Shown here one piece after another: positions 49,824 to 58,366 of a stretch of DNA of 64,000 nt. The position numbers were made by a program, and so were the translations under genes. Source of the DNA: Pedomonas mirosovicensis (GTDB lineage Bacteria > Pseudomonadota > Alphaproteobacteria > Sphingomonadales > Sphingomonadaceae); NCBI RefSeq assembly GCF_022569295.1, contig NZ_JAKFIA010000002.1, positions 632,001 to 696,000 on the forward strand. The letters are read 5' to 3'. Under the pieces are notes generated by a model. It saw only the letters and a list, made by a program, of their open reading frames with translations. It ran no database searches and was not told where the DNA came from. The first letter of the stretch is position 1. Each line of letters starts with the position of its first letter.

Positions 49824-50371
49824 TGCTCTCTCCTTTTCTCTCTGGAAGAAGAATCCAGGCACACAGGCTAAAGAAGACCGTATCGCTGGCTGGTCATCGA
49901 CAGTGGCCAGCCGAACATTTGCTGTGTACAAGGCCAGGCAGACCGCTGCGACCAGCTTGCCTCGCGTGGCACCGGCTCCGGAAAGACAGGGACAGAACGA
50001 AGTATTTGAAAAATCATCGCAGCCTCCTGTTAGAAGGAAGCGACGCGACCGATACAGTACGAAATACTGATCCAGATTGGTTTGGGGTCAAGAAGAATAC
50101 AGTCGAAGAGCGGATCGCCTCGCTCAGTGCCTGTTCTACTGCTAGGTGTGTCTTTTTCTAACAAATCCAGCTTTCGCACATGGTAGCTGGTACAACCTTA
50201 ATGGAATCTTCGCCACGCCATGGAATGCGATGCGAGGGCCAAGATATTCAGCCAAGATGCGGGAACCGGCAGGGATTACGTTACTTCTCTTCGCAGGAGT
50301 GGCGGTGTCTGTTCGTCTGAGATGGTGGCCTCCACGGTGCCTGTGGGAGGCGCCCAGCGGGAGCCAAATCC
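49824..50371. other. Gene-free region between aqpZ (minus) and the first universal stress gene (plus)
   Basis: These 548 bp hold the divergent promoters. Small open frames across the region lack ribosome sites and recognisable domains. The only clear element is locus-motif site 6 at 50056-50068. Confidence 0.6.
50056..50068. promoter_or_regulatory. Shared locus motif, site 6 (between aqpZ and the stress gene)
   Basis: AGTACGAAATACT sits within the perfect inverted repeat CAGTA-N5-TACTG and is the most symmetric copy. It agrees with site 5 at 11 of 13 positions. Confidence 0.55.
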
Positions 50372-51178
50372 ATGGACACTCTCCTGTATGTTGACACGGA
50401 TGCGACGACGGAGTTGCGTTGCCGGGTTGCGCTGGAATTGGCGCGCGTTTGTGGCGGCCATATTGAGTGTCTGCAGGTGACGGCAAATCTGCCGTTGATG
50501 TCGAACGAGCCGTTCGGAGCGGCGGATCTGCTGGCCAGCAAGGCGACAGAAGCGCAGCGGCACAAAGGCACGCTAAGGGCCGCTGTGGAGGCGCGGCTTG
50601 GGGCTACAGGCGTCAGCTGGCGCTACCGTGCCCTCGATGGCGACCCGGTTCGCACGCTTGTCGATCGGGCCCGTCTTGTCGATCTTGTGTTGCTGAGTGC
50701 CACCCGTCAGCCATCGGTGCTGAATGGCGCGACGCCCTCGGCAGGAGAAGTGGTGTCACGTATGCAGGTGCCTGTGCTTGCCATTCCCGCCACCGACGCC
50801 ACGTTCAATGCCGCAGGGCCGGCGCTCATCGCTTGGGATGGCAGCGCTCAGTGCAGTCATGCCATCCGGGGCGCCTTGGAACTGCTGAGAGCTGCAACCA
50901 TGATTGCCATCGTAACGGTTGGCCAAGAGAAAACGGACGCGAAAGCAGAGCATGCCCAGGAGTATTTGGCGCATCATCGGTTGCAATCGCAGGTGGTCAA
51001 TCTGCCCGACATCGGCCAGCCGATCAGCGCCTCCCTCTTAGAGGCGCTTGGTACCTTTCAAGCAGGCTACGTCGTCATGGGAGCATATGGACACAGTCGG
51101 GCGCGGGAACTCCTTCTCGGCGGCGTAACGCGCGAAATGCTGGCCAACAGCCCTGTTCCCATTTTGATAGCGCACTAG
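50372..51178 (+). CDS. Tandem-domain universal stress protein
   Basis: This 268-residue cytoplasmic protein contains two UspA-like units. The first (1-140 or so) begins [11 protein letters not shown]. The second begins [16 protein letters not shown] and ends with the ATP-binding type signature [24 protein letters not shown]...PVPILIAH. Such proteins accumulate in stress or oxygen limitation. It is a clear paralogue of the gene at 56182-56988, of identical length. GGGAG precedes the ATG at a 9-nt spacing. Its 3' end overlaps the convergent ldhA gene by 4 bp. Confidence 0.9.
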   Translation: MDTLLYVDTDATTELRCRVALELARVCGGHIECLQVTANLPLMSNEPFGAADLLASKATEAQRHKGTLRAAVEARLGATGVSWRYRALDGDPVRTLVDRARLVDLVLLSATRQPSVLNGATPSAGEVVSRMQVPVLAIPATDATFNAAGPALIAWDGSAQCSHAIRGALELLRAATMIAIVTVGQEKTDAKAEHAQEYLAHHRLQSQVVNLPDIGQPISASLLEALGTFQAGYVVMGAYGHSRARELLLGGVTREMLANSPVPILIAH

Positions 51179-52206
51179 GTGGCGCTGGCAGTTCCGCTGT
51201 GGCTTGCTAACCGTTCCACCGAGACCGGATGCAGAGGGCGGCCGTCTGTTTCAAAAGCGGTAATGTTTCCGATCGTAGTCGCGGCGATGGCCGACATGGC
51301 CTCAGCGGTGAAGAAGCCCTGGTGGCCGGTGATCAATACATTGGGAAAGGTAATCAGGCGGGCGAACAAATCATCGCGGATGGCCCGTTCCGACAGATCC
51401 TCAAAGAACAGATCCGCTTCCTCCTCATAGACGTCCAGGCCCAGCTGGCCGATCTGCCCCGTTTTCAGCCCCTGGATGATCGCCTGGGTGTCAATGACAG
51501 CCCCCCGGCTCGTATTAATCAGCATTATGCCCGGTTTCATCCGCGCAATCGTACCGGCATTGATAAGATGACGGGTCTCAGGCGTCAGCGGACAGTGAAG
51601 CGTGATGATGTCCGCCTGACCAATCACCTCATCGAGCGGCAGGTAATGCACGCCAAGTTTGACACAGTCCGTATTTGGTGCCGGGTCGCTGGCAATGACC
51701 CGACAGCCGAAACCGGTGAGGATGCGGGCGGCAGTAAGGCCGATCCGGCCTGTGCCGATGACCCCGACGGTTTTACCAGCCATATTGTAGCCGAGCAGGC
51801 CATCAAGGGCAAAGTTTCCTTCCCGTATGCGATTGAAGGCCCTGTGAGTTTTGCGATTGAGCGTGAGCATCAGAGCAACTGCATGCTCAGCCACTGCGTT
51901 GGGAGAATAGGCGGGAACGCGGGCGATCACGATGCCGAGCCGGGCTGCGGCGTTCAGATCCACATTGTTAAAACCGGCGCAGCGCAGGGCAACCAGACGC
52001 ACGCCAAGGTCTGAAAGCACCTGCAGCACAGGGGCGCTTATATCGTCATTGACGAAGGCGCAGGCCGCCTTGCTGCCGGCAGCTAAATTGACGGTTTCCT
52101 GAGAAAGACGGGGCTCGAGGAAGGCGAGCTTGTGAAAACTGCTCTGGTTGGCCGCGGTTAGGAAACGCCTGTCATACTGCTTAGCGCTGAATATCGCGAC
52201 ATCCAT
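51175..52206 (-). CDS. ldhA: D-lactate dehydrogenase (NAD-dependent 2-hydroxyacid dehydrogenase)
   Basis: This 343-residue enzyme reduces pyruvate to D-lactate with NADH during fermentation. The NAD-binding motif is [17 protein letters not shown]. The catalytic residues are R in [12 protein letters not shown] in VYEEEADLF and H in [12 protein letters not shown]. The N-terminal KQYDRRFL and the [11 protein letters not shown] stretch are typical of the D-LDH subgroup. GGAGG lies 5 nt before ATG 52206. Its position beside hemN, an FNR-type gene and stress proteins fits an oxygen-limitation block. Confidence 0.92.
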   Translation of the reverse strand: MDVAIFSAKQYDRRFLTAANQSSFHKLAFLEPRLSQETVNLAAGSKAACAFVNDDISAPVLQVLSDLGVRLVALRCAGFNNVDLNAAARLGIVIARVPAYSPNAVAEHAVALMLTLNRKTHRAFNRIREGNFALDGLLGYNMAGKTVGVIGTGRIGLTAARILTGFGCRVIASDPAPNTDCVKLGVHYLPLDEVIGQADIITLHCPLTPETRHLINAGTIARMKPGIMLINTSRGAVIDTQAIIQGLKTGQIGQLGLDVYEEEADLFFEDLSERAIRDDLFARLITFPNVLITGHQGFFTAEAMSAIAATTIGNITAFETDGRPLHPVSVERLASHSGTASAT

Positions 52207-52292
52207 GGCGTCCTCCGTTCCTGCCGCAGGGCCGAACGCAAGGTCCTTATTCCATGTTCCCAGCCGCTGGATCGTCCGGTTCCTTGAGCCTT

Positions 52293-52430
52293 GAGGACAC
52301 CTTCCTGGCGGATGTCATTTGCTCTTCCTACCATGAACTGGCCCTCGCGATGCGTAGCAGCGCAAGTGCCGAGGATCTGCCGGGCGCCAGCTTTGCGGGA
52401 CAGCAGCAAACGTTTCTCAATGCGCGTGGA
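52293..52430 (+). pseudogene. Remnant of phosphoenolpyruvate synthase (ppsA)
   Basis: About 46 codons between ldhA and hemN encode [20 protein letters not shown] followed by RSSASAEDLPGASFAGQQ and TFLNARG. The core is the highly conserved RSSATAEDLP-ASFAGQQETFLN motif of the PEP synthase N-terminal ATP-grasp domain. Nothing before or after resembles the rest of that protein of about 800 residues. It is a decayed fragment left by deletion or rearrangement. Confidence 0.85.
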
Positions 52431-52457
52431 GCGCGGCTATCCACTCCCAATTTCGGA

Positions 52458-53813
52458 TTACACGGCACGGGCATGGCGAGCCGAGCCCTGTCCGAGAAAC
52501 TGGTCGAATGCCGCTGCCACGGCTCGCACCAGTGGCCGGGCTTCATGGCGCACGCGGATCGTGCGAAACTGCCGCTCCGCAATGCCGTCAGCAACCAGCA
52601 TATCGATCATCGGGGCGGCGGTGGCGAGCAGCGCGTCCGGATCGGCATCGTACGCCTGGCACATCGCATCCAGATCTACGGCATAGTCGCACATCACCCG
52701 CTCGATCACAGCAGCCCGCAGCCTGTCTTCCGCCGTAAAGCGGTAACCTTTCCCCGTTGCCAGCGCGCCTGCCTTTATTGCACGCAGATAGTCGCTTGTT
52801 GTGACTGCATTTTGTACAAACCCCGTGGGCAGACGGCCGATGGAGGAGGCGCCAAAACCAATCAGCACCTCAGCGCTGTCCGTAGTATAGCCCTGAAAAT
52901 TGCGGCGCAGGGTGCCAGCCTTTGCGGCCACAGCCAGCGGGTCCTGGGGGCGAGCATAGTGGTCTAGGCCAATGCGCTCGTAGCCCGCTGCTTCAAGCGT
53001 TGCGGCGATCTCCTCGGCCTGGGCATGACGTTCCGGGCCATCGGGCAGGATTGCGGTCATGAACTTGCGCTGGTGCGGCTTGAAGCTGGGCACATGGGCA
53101 TAGCCGAAGACTGCCAACCGATCTGGCATAAGCGCCAGCGCCTGTTCGGCTGTCTGTCGGCAGGAGGAGACGGTTTGCTCCGGCAGACCATAGAGTAGGT
53201 CCAGGTTAAGGACGCGAATGCCGGCAAGACGCAAGCTCTCGGCCGCCCACGCTGTCTGCCCAAAGGTTTGCACCCGATTGATGGTGCGCTGAACCTTTTC
53301 ATCGAAACTCTGCACGCCGAGGCTGGCGCGGGTCACGCCGCCAGAAGCAAGCGCAGCAATCATCTCAGGCGTTAAGGTACGTGGGTCAATTTCAATGGCA
53401 ATCTCCGCCTCCGCCGCAATAGGAAAGTGGGCGTGCGCCAGTTCCATGAGGCCAAGAAAATCCTCCGGATGCATCAGGGTTGGCGTACCTCCACCGAAAT
53501 GGATGTGCGTGACGCCCCGCTTATTCCCAAGCTGCCGCGCCACAAGGATAACCTCTTCCCGCAGGGCGTCCATGTAGCGGGCAATCGGTCCGTCGCGCCG
53601 GGTCACGCTGGTGTGGCAGCCACAGTACCAGCACATCGATCGGCAGAACGGCACATGGAAATAGAGTGACAGGCTCGCGATCTCCGGCACAGTTGCCAGC
53701 CATGTCGTGTAGTCATCCGCGCCAATAGCTGGTGTGAAGTGGGGGGCGGTCGGATAGCTGGTGTAGCGGGGCAGAAGGCGGTCAGCGTAGCGCAGCACGA
53801 CATCCGGGGTCAT
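52458..53813 (-). CDS. hemN: Oxygen-independent coproporphyrinogen III oxidase
   Basis: This 451-residue radical-SAM enzyme makes protoporphyrinogen IX without oxygen. C57, C61 and C64 (FCRSMCWYCGC) form the [4Fe-4S]/SAM CxxxCxxC site with the extra adjacent Cys typical of true HemN. HFGGGTPTL and EIDPRTLT follow, and the C-terminal HemN domain is present, distinguishing it from HemW. An FNR-type box lies 60-73 bp upstream of ATG 53813, fitting induction at low oxygen. The gene is divergent from the FNR-type regulator. Confidence 0.94.
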   Translation of the reverse strand: MTPDVVLRYADRLLPRYTSYPTAPHFTPAIGADDYTTWLATVPEIASLSLYFHVPFCRSMCWYCGCHTSVTRRDGPIARYMDALREEVILVARQLGNKRGVTHIHFGGGTPTLMHPEDFLGLMELAHAHFPIAAEAEIAIEIDPRTLTPEMIAALASGGVTRASLGVQSFDEKVQRTINRVQTFGQTAWAAESLRLAGIRVLNLDLLYGLPEQTVSSCRQTAEQALALMPDRLAVFGYAHVPSFKPHQRKFMTAILPDGPERHAQAEEIAATLEAAGYERIGLDHYARPQDPLAVAAKAGTLRRNFQGYTTDSAEVLIGFGASSIGRLPTGFVQNAVTTSDYLRAIKAGALATGKGYRFTAEDRLRAAVIERVMCDYAVDLDAMCQAYDADPDALLATAAPMIDMLVADGIAERQFRTIRVRHEARPLVRAVAAAFDQFLGQGSARHARAV

Positions 53814-53872
53814 ATCCCTGTCTCTCCTCGGCGTTTGCTCGCCCGCACTAGGCTATGGCGCAGGCGGCTGCC

Positions 53873-53886
53873 TTGATCTGGATCAT
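53873..53886. promoter_or_regulatory. FNR-type box in the hemN-fnr intergenic region
   Basis: TTGATCTGGATCAT matches TTGAT-N4-ATCAA at all but the last base. It lies 60 bp before hemN and 168 bp before the divergent fnr-like start, so it could serve both. Confidence 0.8.
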
Positions 53887-54053
53887 GGCCGCGTGTGCTT
53901 TCATCGCTACCAGGGCACGCCTCGGCTGCGTCACTTGGAGCAATTTCCTTCTGCCTTGGAAGTTGGCAAGGGAGGGAAAACGATGACAAGGCGTCCAGGC
54001 GGCCCTGCGCTTGCCTGGCGCATCAGTTGAGGCAACGGTATCCCGTGTCTATC

Positions 54054-54827
54054 ATGCAGCTCCCTGCCCAGTTCAATCAGCCGGCTCCCATGCTGGAGGC
54101 AGGCCATCCGTGCGGCGATTGCGCCGCACGCTGCAGGGCCATCTGCAGCGTCCTGGAGAATGACGAACTGAAGACCTTCCGCAAAAGCGGAGCGACAATG
54201 CGCCTGGCGGCGGGCGAGACCCTGTTCTACGAGGGCGATCCGGCCCGCAGTGTTTACAGCTTGGCGCGTGGTACGCTGCGGTTGACCAAGATGCTGCCGG
54301 ACGGACGCCGGCAGATCGCGGACTTTTTATTCCCCGGCGATTTTCTCGGGCTTACGCTGGAAGAAGGGCATTCCTTTTCCGCCGAGGCGGTTACCCCGGT
54401 TGAAATCTGTCGTTTCTCCTCGGCGCGGTTCGAAGCCTTTGCGGCCATTCATCCGCAACTGGAGCGGCGACTCTATGCCCTTGCCGCTCATGAGCTGGCC
54501 GCCGCCCGCCAGCAAGTGCTCCGGCTCGGGCGCAAGTCCGCCGCCGAGCGGATCGCCTCCTTCCTGCTCATGCTTGCCGGCCGCGAGCAGGATTCCGGCA
54601 GCACAACGAAGTCCAATGCACGGGAAGTTTTTCTGCCTATGTCCCGCACTGATATCGGCGACTATCTTGGATTACGGATCGAGACCATCAGCCGGGAGCT
54701 GAGCGCCATGAAGGCGCAGAAGCTCATTCGCCTGGCCAGTACCCAGCGGATCGAAATTCTCGATTTAGAGCGTCTTGAGGATATTACAGCGGGTGAAACG
54801 AACGTGCCGGGCTGCGTCTGCGCTTGA
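54054..54827 (+). CDS. FNR/FnrL-type oxygen-sensing Crp-family regulator
   Basis: This 257-residue transcription factor has an N-terminal cysteine cluster C20, C23, C27 and C31 (HPCGDCAARCRAIC) and an internal C119 (PVEICRFSS), the counterparts of E. coli FNR C20/C23/C29/C122 that bind an oxygen-labile [4Fe-4S] cluster. The cNMP-fold (GETLFYEGDPARSVYSLARGTLRL) and the C-terminal helix-turn-helix (MSRTDIGDYLGLRIETISRELSAM) follow; E-xx-S-R in the recognition helix fits the TTGAT half-site. ATG 54054 has a poor ribosome site; GTG 54045 is an alternative. The frame is open to 53895 through the FNR box. Confidence 0.9.
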   Translation: MQLPAQFNQPAPMLEAGHPCGDCAARCRAICSVLENDELKTFRKSGATMRLAAGETLFYEGDPARSVYSLARGTLRLTKMLPDGRRQIADFLFPGDFLGLTLEEGHSFSAEAVTPVEICRFSSARFEAFAAIHPQLERRLYALAAHELAAARQQVLRLGRKSAAERIASFLLMLAGREQDSGSTTKSNAREVFLPMSRTDIGDYLGLRIETISRELSAMKAQKLIRLASTQRIEILDLERLEDITAGETNVPGCVCA

Positions 54828-54941
54828 TGGATAGCCGGAGAGCTATCGCTGCGCCTTCGCAATGATTTATGCTTTAGCTTCTATAATTTTACGCCTAACC
54901 TGGGCCCATGTTGCCGACAGCCCTTTGAGTTAGGAGACGAC

Positions 54942-56066
54942 ATGCGCCTTACCCGCGTTGCGGCCATTGCCGCGCTTACCCTTGCCCTTCCCATGGACGT
55001 GATTGCCCAGACCACGCCAACGGCGGATCCCTATGCTCCTGGCCGTGAGATCATTGCGGATATTAATAGGATCGTCACGCCTAATGGCGTGCAGGAAGAA
55101 TTCGTGGCAACGCTTGGCGGCGCAAAGCAGGCGATCAGCGTGCGTGGCGCGGACCGAGACAATCCCATTTTGCTGTTCATCCATGGCGGGCCGGGCGCGG
55201 TGGAAATGCCTATCGCCTGGTCCTTCCAGCGGCCATGGGAGGATTATTTCACCGTGGTTCAGTGGGATCAGCGGGGCGCGGGTAAGTCCTACCGCCTCAA
55301 CGACCCAGAAGAGATTGCGCCAACCCTGACTCTTGAGCGCTATCGCGACGACGCCATCGAACTGATCGAGCTGTTGCGTGCCCGCTATGGCAAGAAGAAG
55401 GTGTTCGTGCTGGGCCACAGTTGGGGATCGGCCGTCGGCCTTTCCGTTGCAGCGGCGCGGCCCGATCTGCTTTACGCTTACGTCGGGATGGGCCAGTTTA
55501 TCAATGTGCGGGAGAACGAACGGGTTGGCATGGCCTGGACGTTGAAGCGTGCCCGCGAGGGAGGTAACGCGGAAGCAGTGCGGGCCATTGAGGCCCTGCG
55601 ACCCTATCCGGATGCCGGGCCCTTCACTATCGATCAGGCGGACGGCTGGCGGAAATATGCCATTCCCTATGGTTCGCTGGCTGCCTATCGGGAGAACGCC
55701 AACTTCTACCTGCGCGCACCCCGGCTCTCGCCCGAGTATACCCCCGCTGATCGCCAAGCCTGGGCGGATGGCAGCGTCTTCACCGTCACCACGCTCTGGC
55801 CGCGCCTGGCCGATATGTCCTTTCAGGACGTCCGCAAGATGGATGTGCCGGTAATCATGTTCCTCGGCCGGCATGACTATACGACGCCTTCATCCATTAC
55901 TGCCGGGTGGATGGAGCAACTCAAAGCGCCGAAGAAAGAGATCGTGTGGTTTGAGCATTCCGCCCATCTACCAATGGTGGAGGAGCCGGGCCGCGTGTTC
56001 GCGGCTCTCCTGCAGGATGTTCTGCCACTCGCCAGCGAAGGGAAAGGTGGCAAAAACGATGGTTGA
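54942..56066 (+). CDS. Exported proline iminopeptidase-like alpha/beta hydrolase (S33)
   Basis: This 374-residue protein has a signal peptide (ending VIAQT). It carries FIHGGPGAVEMP (oxyanion loop), VQWDQRGAGKSY and the nucleophile elbow GHSWGSAVG. HGGPG together with DQRGxGxS is diagnostic of the prolyl aminopeptidase family. D at GRHDYTTP and H at EHSAHLPM complete the triad. The enzyme likely releases N-terminal proline outside the cytoplasm; other small esters or amides are possible. GGAG precedes the ATG. It stands alone between the fnr-like gene and the second stress protein. Confidence 0.87.
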   Translation: MRLTRVAAIAALTLALPMDVIAQTTPTADPYAPGREIIADINRIVTPNGVQEEFVATLGGAKQAISVRGADRDNPILLFIHGGPGAVEMPIAWSFQRPWEDYFTVVQWDQRGAGKSYRLNDPEEIAPTLTLERYRDDAIELIELLRARYGKKKVFVLGHSWGSAVGLSVAAARPDLLYAYVGMGQFINVRENERVGMAWTLKRAREGGNAEAVRAIEALRPYPDAGPFTIDQADGWRKYAIPYGSLAAYRENANFYLRAPRLSPEYTPADRQAWADGSVFTVTTLWPRLADMSFQDVRKMDVPVIMFLGRHDYTTPSSITAGWMEQLKAPKKEIVWFEHSAHLPMVEEPGRVFAALLQDVLPLASEGKGGKNDG

Positions 56067-56181
56067 CGTCGGCCATCGGACGGCTGCTCCGCGGGTGTTC
56101 TGACAGGAACATTCCTCCGGCTCCGGCGATCACTGTGCGAAGCCATGCCGGAATTTTCGCCAGGGTCGGAGCCGGAAGGGA

Positions 56182-56988
56182 ATGGACGTTCTGCTGTTCA
56201 TCGATGAAGACCGCGCAACGGATCTGCGCGTCGGGGTGACTTTGGAGTTGGTTCGCGTCTGTGGCGGGCACATCAATTGCATCCAGGTCATGTCGCCCAA
56301 TGCTCTGGTGGCCAGTGGCTCATTCGGTACTGCCAAAATGCTGGCGGATCGGGCGGAGGATGTGGAGCGTCATAAGGAGATGCTGCGGGATGCCACGCGG
56401 CAGAAAATGACTGCGGCAGGGGCCAGTTGGGAATACCACAGTTTTGATGGAGATATCGTCCAATCAGTCATTGAACAGTCACGGCTGGTCGATGTGATTG
56501 TTTTTAGCGCGGAGCGCCAACCATCCGCATTAAACAGGATGATTCCGTCGGCCGACGAACTGTTGCCACGCGTACGGGTTCCTGTTCTTGCTGTGCCCAG
56601 CCGTGATCCGATGTTTAGCATTGCCAGGCCGGTTATTATCGCGTGGGACGGCAGCCCCCAGTGCGCCTATGCTGTCCGCAGTGCGCTTGAGCCGCTACGC
56701 TGCGCTTCCTCCATTCTGATTGTCACGGTGGAAGGCGAGCGGCCCGAGATCACTGCCGCACAGGCGAAGGCGTATCTTGCCCATCATAAGCTGCAATCAG
56801 ACATTCTCACCGTTCCGGCCACCATCCATCCGGTAAGTACCGTGCTCATTGAGACGGTCCATGCCCATCGCGCCGCCTGCGTGGTCATGGGCGCTTACGG
56901 CCACGGGCGGGCGCGGGAATTCCTGCTGGGCGGCGTCACCCGCGAGATGCTGAGAAATTGCCCAGTCCCGCTCTTGTTGGCGCACTGA
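56182..56988 (+). CDS. Tandem-domain universal stress protein (second paralogue)
   Basis: This 268-residue protein is collinear with the protein at 50372-51178. It has the same two-domain arrangement (MDVLLFIDEDRATDLRVG; VIIAWDGSPQCAYAVRSALE) and the C-terminal [24 protein letters not shown] signature ending PVPLLLAH. GGAAGGGA lies just before ATG 56182. The two copies flank ldhA, hemN, fnr and the S33 hydrolase, suggesting an old duplication within a stress island. Confidence 0.9.
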   Translation: MDVLLFIDEDRATDLRVGVTLELVRVCGGHINCIQVMSPNALVASGSFGTAKMLADRAEDVERHKEMLRDATRQKMTAAGASWEYHSFDGDIVQSVIEQSRLVDVIVFSAERQPSALNRMIPSADELLPRVRVPVLAVPSRDPMFSIARPVIIAWDGSPQCAYAVRSALEPLRCASSILIVTVEGERPEITAAQAKAYLAHHKLQSDILTVPATIHPVSTVLIETVHAHRAACVVMGAYGHGRAREFLLGGVTREMLRNCPVPLLLAH

Positions 56989-57076
56989 CGTTTCTCTTTG
57001 GCCAACTGTGCTCGCTTGTCGCTGGCGGGAACACTACCCCAGCACTGCCGTAGTAAGCCCACCGGGCGTGGCTTTC

Positions 57077-58333
57077 TCAGGCAGCGTAACGCGCTATGCC
57101 AAGGTCGGCGGTCTCGATTGCGGGCGTCCTGCCGGAGATGATATCGGCCAGCACGCTGCCCGAGCCACAGGCCATGGTCCACCCCAGCGTGCCGTGGCCG
57201 GTGTTGAGGTAGAGGTTGGGCAGCGGCGTCGTGCCGATAACGGGCGTGCTGTCGGGCGTCATAGGCCGAAGGCCGGTCCAGTATTTGGCGGCGCTGAGGT
57301 CACCCGCGCCGGGGAACAGGCTGTCGGCCGACATCTCAAGCGTGCGCCGCCGCCGCTCCGGCAGGTCGTTGGTGAAGCCGGAGACCTCGGCCATGCCGCC
57401 CACGCGGATGCGGTCGCCCAGTCGGGTGATGGCGATCTTGAAGCTTTCATCGAGCAGAGTGGATTCGGGCGCGCGGGTGGCCTCCACGATCGGCACGGTA
57501 ATCGAATAGCCCTTCACCGGATAGACCGGCAGTTTCATCCCCAGTGGCTTGACGAGGAAGGGCGAGTAGCTGCCCATCGCCACCACATAGGCGTCTGCCG
57601 TCACGTCGCCCCGGCTGGTTTCTACTTTCGCGATTTTGCCGCCCGAGGTTACCAGTCGGTGAATGAGCGTGTCATACAGGAAGGTGACGCCCCCGGCCGC
57701 CGCCATGGTGGCGAGCGCATTGGTGAACTTGAAGCAATCGCCGGTTTCATCGTTAGGCAGGCGCAGGCCGCCCACGAACGGGTCGCGCGCATGGGCAAGG
57801 CCCGGCTCAACGGCGATGCAGCCTGCGCGGTCCAGCACCTCGAAGGGGACGCCGCCCGCGCGCAGTACCTCGATATCCTTGCCGATACCGTCCAGCTGCT
57901 CCTGCGTGCGGAATAGCTGCAGGGTGCCCTGCGCGCGCCCGTCGTACTCGATGCCGGTGTCCTTCCGCAGGCGGATCAACTCGTCACGGCTGAACTCGGC
58001 CAGCCGTACCATGCGGGCCTTGTTCACCGCATAGCGGGCCGAGGTACAATTCCGCAGCATAGCAAAGAGCCAGGCGTACATGGCCGGATCGGCATTGGGG
58101 CGGAGGATGAGCGGGGCGTGCTCCATCATCAGCCACTTGATCGCCTTCACTGGAATGCCGGGCGCGGCCCAGGGCGAGGAATAGCCGGGGGAAACCTGGC
58201 CCGCATTGGCGAAGCTGGTCTCATTCGCCGGACCTGGCTGGCGGTCGATCACCGTGACCGTGTGCCCGGCCTTCATCAGATACCAGGCGGTGGTTACGCC
58301 GATAACGCCACTGCCGAGAACTGCAACATGCAT
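57077..58333 (-). CDS. dadA: D-amino acid dehydrogenase small subunit
   Basis: This 418-residue FAD enzyme, peripheral on the inner membrane, oxidises D-alanine and other D-amino acids to keto acids and passes electrons to quinone. The N-terminal dinucleotide fold [37 protein letters not shown], and the C-terminal [17 protein letters not shown] are signature DadA segments. It lies 33 bp after alr on the same strand. Together they convert L-alanine to D-alanine to pyruvate and ammonium. Confidence 0.95.
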   Translation of the reverse strand: MHVAVLGSGVIGVTTAWYLMKAGHTVTVIDRQPGPANETSFANAGQVSPGYSSPWAAPGIPVKAIKWLMMEHAPLILRPNADPAMYAWLFAMLRNCTSARYAVNKARMVRLAEFSRDELIRLRKDTGIEYDGRAQGTLQLFRTQEQLDGIGKDIEVLRAGGVPFEVLDRAGCIAVEPGLAHARDPFVGGLRLPNDETGDCFKFTNALATMAAAGGVTFLYDTLIHRLVTSGGKIAKVETSRGDVTADAYVVAMGSYSPFLVKPLGMKLPVYPVKGYSITVPIVEATRAPESTLLDESFKIAITRLGDRIRVGGMAEVSGFTNDLPERRRRTLEMSADSLFPGAGDLSAAKYWTGLRPMTPDSTPVIGTTPLPNLYLNTGHGTLGWTMACGSGSVLADIISGRTPAIETADLGIARYAA

Positions 58334-58366
58334 GGTCGGTATCCTGCAATCAGATGCTGTGTCTGG

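Noticed and set aside
52254-52967. A 237-codon open frame overlapping the 3' half of hemN
   Set aside because: Only residues about 14-59 resemble a protein (the ppsA remnant); the rest is antisense to hemN.
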